Program-made: the position numbers and the translations under genes
Shown: positions 22,402-35,834 of the stretch, piece by piece
Layout: each line of letters opens with the position of its first letter
How positions within the stretch are numbered: position 1 is the stretch's first letter
Source of the DNA: Codonopsis lanceolata
Lineage: Eukaryota; Streptophyta; Magnoliopsida; Asterales; Campanulaceae
Assembly: GCA_013146195.2 (NCBI GenBank)
Contig: CM028378.1
Span: 9,353,350 to 9,417,349, forward strand
Reading direction: 5' to 3'
Length of the DNA stretch: 64,000 nucleotides
Notes under the pieces: generated by a model
Databases searched by the model: none
What the model saw: only the letters and a program-made list of their open reading frames with translations
What the model was told of the DNA's origin: nothing

Positions 22402-24529
22402 GAAATTATCAGTGGTTACTCAGAAGACAGTGGGGTGCTCGCAAGTTCGCTGCGAGTGAAGAAAAATGATATGCTCTCCTTCTCGCTGAACTTTTGGGGC
22501 GTTGATCGCTTTTGACAGAAAGTAGATGTGTCTACCGAGCCGAGTGTTGGATGAGATCTCTTCCTAGATGACATTCACGACCCTTTGAATCTGAGGGGCA
22601 TGGTCGCCTCTTCCTCGATTTGGTCTTGCTCGGCGATCATTCTCAGCATCATTGCCCACTCCCTGGTTCTTCTTGAAACGATTAATCTTGCCCGCATTGA
22701 TCAGCTTTTAAATTTCACGCTTCAACACTTTGCAGCTCTCTGTGTCATGATCGTGGTTGTGGTGATAATCACAGTACTTGGAGTTGTCCTTGGTGTGAGC
22801 GAATTCAGGATCGAGTGGGTATAGGACAGGTAGGGCATCACCGACTTGGAATATGATTTCCTCCCGAGTAGTATTCAGGAGGGGTGAATTATGATTATCT
22901 GAATCTTTGCCTGGGAGTGGAAGTTCGGTTTCTGTCTCGGCGCGAACGGTTGTTACCCTCTTGGCTCTAGTAAGCTGGCGCGGCCGAGCTGTCCTGAGTC
23001 TTGTCTTTTCCCTTGGGCTTATCACCCTTGGTGTTTTCCGTCGAGCAGAACAAGTGCGAGCTGACCAACAATTCTTCCTTTCAAACGCCGGGGTTCATTG
23101 TCGAGTATGATTTTTAATGGTCCCGACCTCATGTTGTTCAGATAGCAGAAAGTGATTTATGGGTCACTTGTCGTTGTCACTTGCTCAAGAATCTCCTCTG
23201 ACTGCTTGAAGTAGCTGATGTAGGACTCGTGGTCGCCCTGTTTGATCTTGGCGAGGTCAAACCTATTCTTGGGCGTAGGCCTTGTCATGTCGAATTCGTC
23301 TAAGAAGCTGTTCATGAATTCTTCCCAACTGCTAATTGACCCACGAGGAATCCTCCCTAATCATGCTTGCGCCTTGCCTTGGAAAGAACCCTCAAAAGCT
23401 CTCATCTTAAGAGCTTCGACGTCCGTGACCATCCAGATATGTGCCTCGAATGATGTGAGCCAATCGTTTGCCCGTGTCTTCCCGAAGTATTTCTTGAATT
23501 GTGGGAAGGTTACTCTTTGCGCGGTGGCACGTTCTCTGTCTATAGAGTTAATGGACTGCCCTCTAGTGACTTTGTGGCTCCGTAACCGGGCTTGGCCATG
23601 GCTATCTCGGCCATTTTCTTGGTCATTTCCTTTTTCATGGCCTCCATTTTGTTGGCCAGCCGTTTCTCGGCATCTACTATGAGCCTTGAAGAGGTAGTGC
23701 ACGACGAGCCCTTTAAACGGACATCATCTGATCGCTGACTATGCCCTTTTCTAGATTTTGGTGGCCGCATGGCCCTTATTGAGTGAGATGCATCAACAGA
23801 ATATCTGACCATGGTGGGATAATAGGTTGGATCATAGTAGACTTCAACTTCCTGGTCGGCTCGAGCTTTGTGCCTTGGTCGTTGCTTCTCTGCCTCGGCA
23901 TACTCACGAGCTCTACGACGATTATTCCCCTCTGTGCGGGCATGACGCTCCTGTCTGCGATGATGATGATGGGGCAGATTCTTGCCGCTGTTCTGGCTTT
24001 TCGCCTGATCATCTACCCTTTGCTTGCGAGCCTCTATCGATCCGATGGTATTTGAATGCCAGATGAAAGTCGTCTGCTTGGAGTGGGTAACAGGCACCAC
24101 CAACATTCATAGAATTACTAGGAGCGGGTAGTACGAACTCAACAACTAGCCCAAAGCGAGCAGCCTGTTGCTCAGTAGTTAATCCAAGTGGGGTCGCCTG
24201 GCTACCCTGACCGTTCTCTCGCTGTCGATTAAGTTGATTCCTTAGATCACGGGCGCAAGCCTGTTGCTCGTTGATTACTTTGCGAGCATCCTGTTGGCTT
24301 GTTTGGCTCTAACTAGCATGGTGGGAGGATGTTCTTCAACATATGGGATGTCTTCACCATGAGTTGCACGCCAAGTAGCCATCCTCTGATTCCTCGTCTA
24401 CACTCCCTGTTGGGGTGCCTTTGGTGGCAGATCATCGGGTACAACGGGTAGTGGCTGGTTTACAATCGGCTGGCTCGCAACTTGGTGGTTGCTAGTAGTG
24501 GCGTGATGTTTGTTACCCTTACCAGCCAT
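22402..24529 (-). pseudogene. Tat-1 gag
   Basis: The start is ATG at 24529-24527 (MAGKGNKHH), directly beside the LINE insertion. A charged, low-complexity N-terminus (24106-23540; RRQERHARTEG) leads to the retrotransposon gag domain at about 23700-23180, with FPQFKKYFGKTRANDWL and KMRAFEGSFQGKA. The knuckle at about 22770-22730 is CDYHHNHDHDTESC, the CX2HX4HX4C form common in Tat elements. The remainder is Arg-rich (NRGRGDHAPQI). Multiple stops and frame changes are present. Confidence 0.82.
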
Positions 24530-24537
24530 TCTTATGA

Positions 24538-24811
24538 TTTTTTTTTTAGGAAAACAGGGACGAAACCCTGCACAAATTTATAAATAAAATAAAAGAAGAA
24601 ACAATGAGGGGGACAACCACCCTAGCCCACAAACGGGAGGACAAAAGAGTCTTACCTCTAACACAAATAACCATAAAATGCCTAAACCTAACAGCTATCC
24701 AAAAATATTTATGAAAGGTTAACAAAAACAACCTATTGTTTACTCATGCGAAAGTTATAAATACCCAAAAGATCATCTTTGAACACCCGAAGCACACATC
24801 TAGGAAGCTAA
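24538..24811 (-). mobile_element. LINE, 3' end with poly(A) tail
   Basis: A T10 run at 24538-24547 is the poly(A) tail of a minus-strand LINE. ATTCTTATGA just outside it (24528-24537) nearly matches ATTGTTATGA at 53385-53394, which would be the target duplication at the other end. The rest of the LINE continues at 52828-53384 after the Tat-2 insertion. Readable C-terminal segments resemble the tail of plant LINE RNase H ORFs, with many stops. Confidence 0.7.
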
Positions 24812-25161
24812 TGTAGACACCCAAATTTCGTACCCCTGGTATGTGACTCTGACATAAGATATCAAGAACTGTTCAAACTTAACAAATGTCAAGTTACATG
24901 AGTTAAAAATGCGAAAGGCAAAGCAGGATGCGCAAAACAGTAAATTGCAAGGGGTGAAAGTGCCAAAATCAAAGATGAACAGGAGCCTTGGCGGGGCCTA
25001 AAGGAGCTGCTGGCGCCGCCAAGGGGGGCTTATTGCCGCGCCCAAAGATCCACTGTAGCCTCTCTCAGTTAACGCAAAGTACAAATTATGAAGGCTGCGG
25101 TACAATCCGATGAAGCGGCTGAAAGAAATCGAGAAATTCCCGATGAATCCCACTCTTCAAC

Positions 25162-25169
25162 TATAAATA
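25162..25169 (+). promoter_or_regulatory. TATA box of the Tat-2 5' LTR
   Basis: TATAAATA lies within the LTR and is repeated at 51401-51408 in the other LTR. It is the only clear TATA box in this part and probably drives the genomic transcript from about 25195. Confidence 0.6.
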
Positions 25170-26597
25170 AGAGGCCTCGACTCCTCATTTCAGTGTTCAG
25201 AAATATCGCAACGAAGCGCTGAAAGAATTCTTTTGCGTTCCTTCGAAGCGAGTAGTTACGAGAGGTGTGAGATAGGTGAGTGAAGCCCCTAAAGTCTCCA
25301 AACCCCGTCCGAATTCCGCCAAAATAAATATCCACCGGTTATAAGTGATCCCTAGCCTAGTTGTTAGGTATCCACCTCAATTCCACGGCCCAAAAATCCT
25401 AAAGTAAGCCGTTACTCTGCCCGAGTAAGGAGCTGAAAAACCAAAAAACTAAGTCGTTATTCCGCCCTACCACAAAGGCCGAAACCTACCAAAATAAGCT
25501 CACTCTGCCCGAGTAGACAAGCCAAACATCACCAAAATAAGTAGTCACTCTGCCCAAATCGAAACAACAACCACACAACAAACAACAAAAAAGACTCCCT
25601 CTCCCTGAAGGACATAGCGAGCACACTACCGCTCTAAAAGGTAAAGCCTTTAAGGGCGTTATTTAATTAATTTATTTACTTTTCTAGTCATTTATTATTT
25701 TAAAATTGTTATTTAAATCCAGCACAATGTAGTCAATATAAGCCGTTGTGCTGCCCGGATTAGAATATGAAATATTATGTAAAAGTGCCGTTATAATGGC
25801 CAAATATTTTCAAGTACATTTGTAATTATTGTAAGGAAATGGCTGCAAGTCCGTAAATAATGTAGCCACGGATGTATTTGTTTTAATTTCCTGTCTTTTA
25901 ATGCTTTATTTATTTGCTAAATAAATATAACAATAAGCATGCTTCAGCCAAAAACCACTTTTGAGACCGAAAGGGTGAGTTGAGTGCCTAGCACCTTCCC
26001 AACTCGTAACTTAGCCTCCGAACCCGTTTCTTTTTCTATGGTTTATTTTTCTTTTTTTGGTTTTGCTTTATTTTGCTTTAAAATAAAGATGACGACTCTA
26101 AAACTTTCAGATCCAGTGGGGCCTCGCAACACTCCTTTTTTGCACTTTTCCGTTCTCCCCTAAAAAGAGAGAATGAGAATGGAAGGGTGATGTATTCTCA
26201 TATCCTGATATCCCCTAAAAAGGGATAACTTGATGCGGGAAACCCAAAGCTCCCATAGTGATCTGAAACGGGCCATAAGGCTATTTTTAATAAAATCCAT
26301 AGTGGGGGCGTCGCAATATCCTTTTTTGCACTTTTCCGTTTTTCCCTAAAAAAGGAAAAATGGGAATGAAAGGGTAATGCATTCTCATATCCTGGTATCC
26401 CCTAAAAAAGGGATAACTTGATGCGGGAAACCATAAAGTTCCCATATTGGATAAAAAAAGCCACTAAAGGCAACTGAGGCACATTTCAACGTGCTAATAT
26501 AGACAGCACTCCTCTCGCACTTTTGATTTCGTCTTCCCCTAAACAAGGGAGGGTGGAACGAGAGCAGTGGTGTCCCGCATCCGCACGTACGCGCACC

Positions 26598-27838
26598 TGT
26601 GGGTCCCAACGGACACAATAATAAGCTAGAAGGGGGGGTTGAATAGCTTATTATACACTTAAAAACTTTTAAGTAAGTTCTTTGAAAGGCACTTTCAATC
26701 TATTGAAAAGATTGAAGTAGCGGAAGTCTTTCAATGAAGCTGGTTCAAGTCTGCCGATAAGGACTACATGTAGACCTTAACAAGTTACTTAAGTTTGCTG
26801 TAAAGGGTAAAGATAAATAATGTAATAAGCAGTTAAATATGCAGACAAGCAGAAAAGGAATTAACACAAGTATTTTGGGATGGTTCACACTATAAAGAGT
26901 GCTACGTCCACCACCAAGGCAGTCAACCTTGGATTTAAATAGTGCACTATGTTTTTCACTAGATCTATTACAAAGAATATTCCCAATGGATCGTGTACAC
27001 AATATTGACTTGTGTTTCGAGGTTAAGGAATTAAATATCTGTGAAAATAGGATATTTAATTCGTGCAGAAGAATAGCTATTGAATGAAAACAACAAGAAG
27101 TAAAACAATAAATGTTGATGCACAGCTTCTTGTTGTTGACGAGGACTTCTGGATCTGTTGAGGATCTCTTGAAAGCACTAAGTAATAAGACTTAGAGTTG
27201 TTGTAGATTTTCAGAGCAATTCGTCAAGTGTCTTTCTTCAGTCTATAATGGCAGTATTTATAGCAGGTGCATTCTGGAGATCCGTTGGAGAAGACGAAGA
27301 CTTAACATCTCTATTAGATTGAATGCATTAAATGCATGGGGCTGTCAATCAAGAATTTCGTCTTCACAGATATCGAGCAGGGAATAAGCATCGAGATCTT
27401 CGGAAGTTGGGCAATCGGATGTCGATCGTGAGAGTTGTTGCGCAGTAGGTGACATTCTCGCTTCCTCGCTTTCACTGCTCAGCCGTGAAAAGTCTTCCGC
27501 ATTTCGAAGCCGCGGTCCGAGATGCCAGGGAATGTCTCAATTTAAATTCAAACTGATAAGGATAAATTTAAATTGATCCATTAAGATTTGCTTGACTGGA
27601 CACGCCATGATTTGACCAAGTGTGAACAAGGTCTGTCGTTTGTATGTTGAAGCAGGTCTTCCGGTGAAGCTTTCGAAGAGGTCTTCCGCTGAACCTGTTA
27701 AAGTCCTATAAAAGCTATACTTGGCAAAGTTCTATACACAGTTGCCACGTTAATCGATACGCAGCCCAATTAACCACTGATGTATAAAACTAGTGTAATG
27801 TATGAGCAGATATAAATCTAATACAATAAGAATCAACA
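26598..27838 (-). mobile_element. Solo copia (Sirevirus-type) LTR inside the Tat-2 LTR
   Basis: The 1241-bp insert begins TGTGGGTCCC and ends ATCAACA. It is flanked by GCACC (26593-26597) and TCACC (27839-27843), and the empty site in the other Tat-2 LTR reads ACACC. It resembles the 4456-5749 LTR in several blocks, such as 'AGAAGGGGGGGTTGAATAG' and 'GGATCGTGTACA', but is clearly diverged, so it is a related but different family. No internal genes remain, as expected after LTR-LTR recombination. The similarity shows minus orientation. Confidence 0.85.
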
Positions 27839-27892
27839 TCACCCCTATCCAAGGGCGCGCAGGGCGCGGGTCGCGACCCGAGAACCTCACAG

Positions 27893-27910
27893 TGGCGACT
27901 CTGCTGGGGA
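27893..27910 (+). other. Tat-2 primer-binding site
   Basis: TGGCGACTCTGCTGGGGA starts two bases after the 5' LTR. From general knowledge, this sequence type at this position is characteristic of Ogre/Tat elements and is complementary to a tRNA-Arg 3' end. The exact tRNA was not checked. Confidence 0.8.
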
Positions 27911-29336
<1,426 letters not shown>

Positions 29337-31497
29337 ATGGCAGCAGAAAGTGAACAGTCACCTATGGGTACAGATTCAGGGGCTCCAGGGTATGTTCCAA
29401 CCCCGGCAATGCAGGAATGGTTTGACCAAAAGTTGGGTGCAACGATGAGTCAAATGGCTAGTCTGGTACAAAGCTTAAAATCTAGTGGTGAGGTGAACTC
29501 TTCCCCTACAATTCCCCAAGAAGCATCCACATCTCAGGTGCCTCCAAACCCAGCTCCTCAGCCAAACACTAACCCACCAAATACTACCACTACCCCAAAT
29601 CCCAATCCTCCACCAAGTCCCTACTACCCAAATATCTATCCTTACCCGTCCTATCCACCATATCCTCCTCCAAACACCCAGAATCTAAACGACCTCCCTT
29701 TTTCTATGATTAACCCACTCCTAAATAGCCCACATATGGACCCAAAAAGCTTTAACCCACCAGGCCAAGTTACCACATATTTACCTTCCAATGATCCTGG
29801 TCGCCCGGCTGAAACCGTCAATAACCCACCAACCCAGAATCCTTATATTGTCCAAAACCCACCAACTCAGGACTTTTATCCAACCCCATACCCATATCCA
29901 ACCCAGAATCCTTATACTGTCCAAAATCCATTAACCCAGAATCCATATATTACCCAAAAACCACCAGCCCAAAATCCTCACCAAACCCTTCAACCAGAAA
30001 ATAACCTAGCCTTCCCAAATCCAGCCAGTATATACCAAAAGCCAACTTCCCCAGCCACTAAAATAGAGGCCGATATGGAAAATATGAAGGCCATGCTGCT
30101 TAAACTTCTCAATAAAGGGGAATTTTCTACGTGGGCCCTAACATTGCAACCTTCAGCAATACTGCCCTCAAAATTCAAAATGTCCGACATAGAAAAGTTT
30201 GATGGGACTGGATGCCCTATATCCCATTTGAAGTCTTATTCCACTAGCATGCAGTCAAGGGAAGCTAGCTTTGAGGCTATGGTTTCCAATTTTCACCTCA
30301 CCCTGATAGGAGCTGCCAAACAATGGTTAATGTTGTCTGACAACAGCACCATGAATACCTGGGACCAGATAGCCAAGCTGCTTCCTTGAAAGATACAAAG
30401 ATAACACCATCCCGAAAATAAAAGGGACCTTGAATCGTGCACCCAACGTGAAAAGGAAATCGCGCCGAAGTTTGCAAATGTGGAAGAGAAAGTCGGCACG
30501 CACTTTGATGCACTCATCCCACGAGTCATGCCGAATGTTCATAAAAAAATCTCCAACCCATTTACCTGGAACATATGCGGTACCTCCCCTATACCAACTT
30601 CAAAGAAATAGTGGAGATAGGAGCCCGTATTGATGATGATATACGGACTGGCCAACTGAAAACCAATACGTCTCCTAGTTCTTTCTGTTACTCCAAAGGA
30701 AAGACAAAGCATCAAAGACCACCATCAATATGGTAGGAATGCCTCAACCCCATTTTCTACCCAAAATTATAGCTCGCTCCATGGTATTATGGGTCGAACA
30801 GTCCGTCAATACAATGGGAGCAAATGATGGCCCGGCCAAACTTCAAATCGAACAGGTAAGCCAAGATTATGATGAACCGCAAGCTCCCTGCGGATACCGC
30901 AGGGTAATGGCACAGGGAGTGTTGAAGCCAATGGAAAACTATAAGCCGCCTAACCCCTTGCACAGGACTTGGAACCATGTCCAGTACTGTGAATATCATC
31001 GCTCCAGTGGTCACCTCACCGATAAATGTTACACCCTCAAAAATGCTATCCAGGACCTGATAGATGATAAAGTTATTGAAAAGCCTCCACCCAGACCAAA
31101 TGTAGTCAATAACCCTCTAACTCAAATCAATATGATTGAGGTTGATGAAAGCCTTTGTGTGCCCAAGTTTGAAATAAATAAACATCCACTTCCATACATC
31201 CTTGTTCCTATTCCTCCATCTTTATCCATAAAAGAGCCTAGTTGTAATATGCTCTCTTGGGATACCATCCTTGGTAGCCAAAACACCTGTAACATTGAAA
31301 AAGCCACTTGGGTTGGTGGAGATGTTAGCCACTTTACCCGATCTGGCCGAGCCTACCAGCCAAACCCTGAAAGAGGTGACCACTCTGGAAAAGATCAAGT
31401 AATGATATCGGGGCTAAACGGTGGAAGATACTTTATTGACTCAGATGAAGAAGACTCAGGCCAACATTTCCATCTGGGGCTTATTGTGTGCTTCTAA
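29337..31497 (+). pseudogene. Tat-2 gag
   Basis: The first ATG of the open frame is 29337. The N-terminal 200 residues are Pro/Asn/Tyr/Gln-rich with repeated NPYxxQNPPTQ units. FKMSDIEKFDGTGCPISHL (about 30172-30230) and LIGAAKQWLML mark the retrotransposon gag domain, close to that of Ogre-type elements. The frame stops at 30389 and coding resemblance shifts frame through to 30730. The 30730-31497 frame carries the CX2HX4HX4C knuckle CEYHRSSGHLTDKC (about 30988-31029) followed by LKNAIQDLID. The end overlaps the protease frame in another phase, a probable mutation. Confidence 0.84.
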
Positions 31498-32686
31498 GAC
31501 CCACCGTGATACGCTAGCTAAGTCTCTAAGTCAGGTGGTCATTCCTATTGAAACCTCCCCAAATGAACTTACTCAGATGATCGGGAACATCCACTTCGGG
31601 AACGTAATAATGTTCACTGATCTAGACCTGCCAATGGAAGGAACTAACCACATTGATGCTCTTCATATCACTGTGGGAATTTTGGAGAAACGGGTTCCCC
31701 GAGTTTTGGTAGATAATGGGTCTTCACTGAATGTATGTCCTGCTAACACATTAGCCAAGCTGGGGATAAAGATATCAGAACTCACTCCTTCCTTGCAGAC
31801 AGTTAAGGCATACGACAACACCAGTCGATGTGTCTTAGGGGTGGTTACTTTAATGTTAACCGTTGGGCCCTTAAACATGCCAGTTGAGTTCCAAGTCCTA
31901 GATATACCAGCCACCTTTAGCCTATTGTTGGGACGCCCTTGGATTCATGGGGTAAAGGGGGTAGCTTCTTCATTACACCAGCATGTCAAATTCATCCACG
32001 ATGACCACATAATAATTATTCTGGCCGACAAGATCGTGGATAATAAGGAAAGCGAGGATATCCCAATCCTCGAGATAGAACATAAAGACACTGGTATTTT
32101 TCTCAGTGGCTTTGAGGTTATCCCCCAAGCTGTGGTCAACGCCATTGAATATGGCCGAGAAACTGACATCATTGGAAAGAAGGTCACTTCCCTAGGAAAC
32201 ATGGTCCCTTTAAACATGTTCCGAAAAATGAATTATATGCATGGTCTAGGTCTCGGCAGCAATCAGCAAGGGTTAGTTAATCTAGTCCAAGATGAACTTA
32301 AGGAATGTATCCCTCCTTTCGGTCTAGGATACACGCCTACTCCAGCTGAAGTAGCCGTAGTCATGAAACAAAAACGTGAGAAAAGGAAGGCAGAAAGAGA
32401 AAAGCTTCCTAATGAATATCCTCATCTCCAACCCTATAGAAAAACCTTAAATGGTTACTTTGTACGAAAGGGGGAAACTGAAGCCTATCTCATGTTTCCG
32501 GAACCCTGGATAGACCAAAATGGGAAAAGGTGCCCTGGATGGGAGGTCTTTGAGGATGTCAGTATTCTCTCAGATAATATGGAACAGGTTACCCTGGATC
32601 CCCGTAACACCGCATATAAGACTGTCACCATTGAGAATACTTGGTCTATAGACCAAGATGATTATGCTTTGGCCCCTGCTAGATGA
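31421..32686 (+). pseudogene. Tat-2 protease with G-patch motif
   Basis: The longest intact frame of the element (421 codons). Its start overlaps gag in a different phase. LVDNGSSLNVCP (about 31708-31743) is the aspartic protease active site, with DNGS instead of the usual DTGS, as is common in plant Tat elements. FSLLLGRPWIHG is the conserved C-terminal part. A Gly-rich segment, MFRKMNYMHGLGLGSNQQG (about 32216-32272), is a G-patch, a module associated with Ogre proteases. A basic KQKREKRKAEREK helix follows. Both catalytic and G-patch motifs look intact. Confidence 0.83.
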
Positions 32687-33182
32687 TGACGGTCTAGGAG
32701 ACAACTTTCTGGGTATGATAGACAGAGGCACTGATTATGAAGAGCTCCCTGCTGAGTTCGAGTCTATTTCTAATAAGCCTCTGCAGAATTGGTACACCAC
32801 GACCGGTCCGCTCCTAACACCTGCAGACCTGGTAGACCGCTTCGGATATACTATCCCCGCTCCTTTCCCAAGCTTTACGGATTGGTCATCTACCGATCCG
32901 CTACCTATAGTTGAGGATCTCAAACCTCAGGTCCTCAACAATGTAATAACCCCTGTACAGTATGCTTTTAATAATAATATAAATGTCTTTGCTTATTCCG
33001 TAGTTGCACCTACTTTAAAAGACACATTAAATGATAATAATTATGATAATGAGTCATTTAATAAAATGGACCCAAAAGATAAAAATTATCTACTTGAGCT
33101 TGCAAAGTCAGTTGAGTACCAGAATGAGCCATTCATCGCCAGCCATCAAGACTTGTCTACTATCAACCTGGGCCGACAATGA
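32658..33182 (+). pseudogene. Tat-2 protease-RT linker
   Basis: An acidic, Asn-rich frame (DRGTDYEELPAEFESISNK, SHQDLSTINLG) follows the protease with a small overlap. It corresponds to the spacer that precedes RT in Tat elements and has no recognised catalytic motif. Confidence 0.6.
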
Positions 33183-34100
33183 AGTCAAAGAAATCGAATC
33201 GGCAGCCTACCTCCAAGGTCCGTAAAGAAAGGCACTCATTGATCTCCTCAAAGAGTTCGTAGACATTTTTGCCCGGTCCTACGAAGATATGCCCGGCTCG
33301 ATCCAGCCTATAGTCGAGCACCGATTCCCACATATCCTGATGCTCGCCCCAAACAAGCTCCGACGCATTAAGCGAGAATGGTCACTACAAGTCAAAGAAG
33401 AAATCATGAAACAAATGGTCCAACTTCATTCGGTAGTTGAATACCCGACTGGCCGTCCAATATAGTGACTGCTCCCAAGCCCAACGGAAAGTCGACTGTA
33501 GACTTCGCGACCTCAACAAAGCGTCGCCCAAAGATGACTTCCCCGCCCAACATTGATATTGTGGTAGATGCCGCCGCAGCTCACAAAGTCCGATCCTTCG
33601 TCGACGCATGCGGGCTACAACCAAATCAAAATGGCAGAGAAGACCGAGAAGACCTCATTCACTACTCCTTGGGGACTTATTGTTACATTGTCATGCCATT
33701 TGGAAGAATGCCGAGCCACTTACCGTAGGGCCGCCACCACCCTCTTCCACGATATGATCCATAAAGAGATGGAGGTCTATGTTGATGATATGATCGTGCA
33801 TTCCAAATGACGCCAACGGTGCTCACATTAAAGATCTTCGAAAGTTCTTCGAAAGATTAAGGAAGCACCGGATGAAGCTTAACCCCACCAAATGCACATT
33901 CGGGTTACGAGGCAAAGTCACGGGATTCTTAGTAACGAGCAAGGCATCGAGATCGAGCCAAAGAAAGATCGAACCATCCTAGAAATGCCACGCCAAAAAC
34001 TCCCACTAAAGTCAAAGGCTTCCTAGGCCGGTTGCGACATCATTGCTTCATCGACATGACCACCACCGTGAGCCCTCTTTAAACTCCTAAAAAGAATACC
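33183..34100 (+). pseudogene. Tat-2 reverse transcriptase
   Basis: Fragments of RT occur in changing frames. APKPNGKSTVDF and VRSFVDACGL lie at 33470-33610, YIVMPFG and ATYRRAATTLFHDMI at about 33680-33760, and the catalytic box YVDDMIVHSK at 33778-33807. The thumb follows. Indels every 50-150 bases break the frame, far more than in the neighbouring protease, and many look like sequencing errors. The segment from 33855 on is repeated at 41949 after the gap. Confidence 0.82.
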
Positions 34101-35094
34101 GACCAAGTCTGGGACGCAAAGTGCCGCCTAGCCTTCGAAAAATAAAAGCCTACCTTACCAATCCCCATGCTAGCTCCACCCCATACACATAAACCTCTCC
34201 TCATATACCTTAACCGTCACGGACACGTCGAGGGGCTATGCTTGCCCAAGAGAAGGAAGACTCCTACATTGAAAATGCCATATACTTCATAAGTAGGAAG
34301 CTACAAGGAAGCGAGCTAAATTATTCGGCGCTGGAGAAAAGCTGCACCGGCCTAGTCTGGGCCACTCAGAGGCTCAAAACCTATCTCCAAGGAAGGTCCA
34401 TCAAGCTCATATCCAGGATGGACCCTATCAAGTACATCTTCGGTAAGCCATCATCGCCCACTGGCCAAGTGGTCCTTTCTTCTTAATGAGTTTGACATAA
34501 CTTATGTCACACTCAAGTCTATCAAAGGGAGCGCCATCATTGCACCACTTAGCCGATCTACCTTGAAGGCCGAAGATGCGGCGAGCCCGGTTTCCCGATG
34601 AATGGTGTCCCGAAATCACCGACCATGACACCTGTTGGCAGATGTTCTTTGACAGAGCCGCGAACAAAAGAGGCTTTGGCATAGGAATCTTGTTAATCGA
34701 TCCGGCTGACTCTCATACTCCGCTGGCTATAAGGTTGGAGTTCGAATGTTCAAATAATACGGCGGAATATGAAGCCTGTATTGTTGGCCTAGAAGAAGCT
34801 CTCCAAAGGGGAGCTAAAGATCTCGAAGTCTACAGAGACTCTGCCCTAATCATAAATCAAGTCGAAGGAAGATGGAAGATCCAGGATCCTCGGCTGCAGC
34901 TCTATCATGCCAAGTTGACGACAGTTGCCGCCCGATTTGGTTCTATCTCGTTTCATTACCTGCCACGAGATAGGAATCAATTCGCCGATGCCCTGGCCAC
35001 TTTGGCATCACTAGTCCAGATTCCCGCGGAAACTAAAGTTCAGCCATTTATAGTCGGGAAGAAGGTCACTCCCGATACTTGCTTTCAAAATTAA
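34101..35094 (+). pseudogene. Tat-2 RNase H and second (archaeal-type) RNase H
   Basis: 34238-34486 is the first RNase H, with NAIYFISRKLQGSELNYS and VWATQRLKTYLQGRSIKLIS. 34576-35094 is the second, with MFFDRAANKRGFGIGILLI (first catalytic Asp), NNTAEYEACIVGLEEAL (Glu), VYRDSALIINQVEG (Asp) and LPRDRNQFADALATLASL (last Asp). All four acids of the second domain are visible, so it looks better preserved than the first. Two RNase H domains mark the Tat lineage. Confidence 0.84.
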
Positions 35095-35745
35095 TGTAGC
35101 CCCGGCGCATCACGAGCCCCGGTATCTTGACATCTTAAATCTCGCTCGAAAGGTCTTTATCCTCCTGGCCTAGACAAGAGAGGAAGAGTCTCCCTACGAA
35201 GATGGGCCTCCCAATTCGTACTCAGCGGTGGCAGCCTGTATAAGAGACACTATCAAGGCCTCAACTTACTATGTGTCAATCAGGCCAAAGCTGAGCAAAT
35301 TATGGATCAACTACACGGTGGTACCTGTGGGCCCCATATGAACGGCCATATGTTATCCAAGAAAGTCATCCGACAGGGGTACTATTGGAGTACGCTCGAA
35401 ACTGATTGTATCCGGTGGGTGCGACATTGCGACAAATGTCAACGCTTTGCCAATCTACAGCATGTTCCCCCACACGTCCTATACAACTCCACAGCCCCCT
35501 GGCCCTTCTCAACATGGGGTATCGACGTCATAGGCCAAATTCACTCGAAAGGATCCAATGGCCATGAATACGTCCTAGTAGCCGTCGATTACTTTACAAA
35601 GTCGGTGGAAGCCTCTTCCTACAAGATCCTAATTGCCCGAAAGGTGTCCGAATTTATCCTGGCTAATATCATTTTATCCAGCAAATGCTCCCCTCTCCAG
35701 CCCGCTAGGCTGAAACCCCGAAAGGGCGGCTTAGGCAAAAGTTAG
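35095..35745 (+). pseudogene. Tat-2 integrase, truncated
   Basis: The 35302-35745 frame has the zinc domain (HGGTCGPHMNGHMLSKK; HCDKCQRF, with both Cys present) and the start of the core (WPFSTWGIDVIGQI, first Asp; VLVAVDYFTKSVEA). It then runs directly from EFILANII into the non-coding post-pol sequence (KCSPLQPARLK). The second Asp, the Glu and the C-terminal domain are missing. The same junction occurs in the second copy (43530-43560). This looks like a real internal deletion, making the element dependent on integrase supplied elsewhere. Confidence 0.78.
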
Positions 35746-35834
35746 GGCACAAAAAAAAAATTAAAAAAAATGAGAAATACAGGCTCGCTAGGTTGAAAAC
35801 TCGAAAGGGCAGCCTAGGTAAAAATTAGAGCACA
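35702..35834 (+). repeat. Direct repeat in the Tat-2 post-integrase region
   Basis: A 48-bp motif beginning GCTAGGCTGAAACCCCGAAA (35702-35749) is repeated imperfectly at 35787-35834, separated by an A-rich stretch. The second block (43570-43720) shows the same pair. Tat elements commonly carry this kind of motif after integrase. Confidence 0.75.

Larger units (their letters stand above)
24812..27891 (+). repeat. Tat-2 5' LTR, interrupted by a solo LTR
   Basis: The LTR proper is 24812-26597 plus 27844-27891, allowing for the 5-bp duplication. It starts TGTAGACACCC and ends CCTCACA. It carries about 64 bases (roughly 25231-25294) that are missing in the right LTR. Repeated 'CTCTGCCCGAGT' and 'CCCCTAAAAAAGGG' type motifs occur in both copies. 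Confidence 0.88.
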
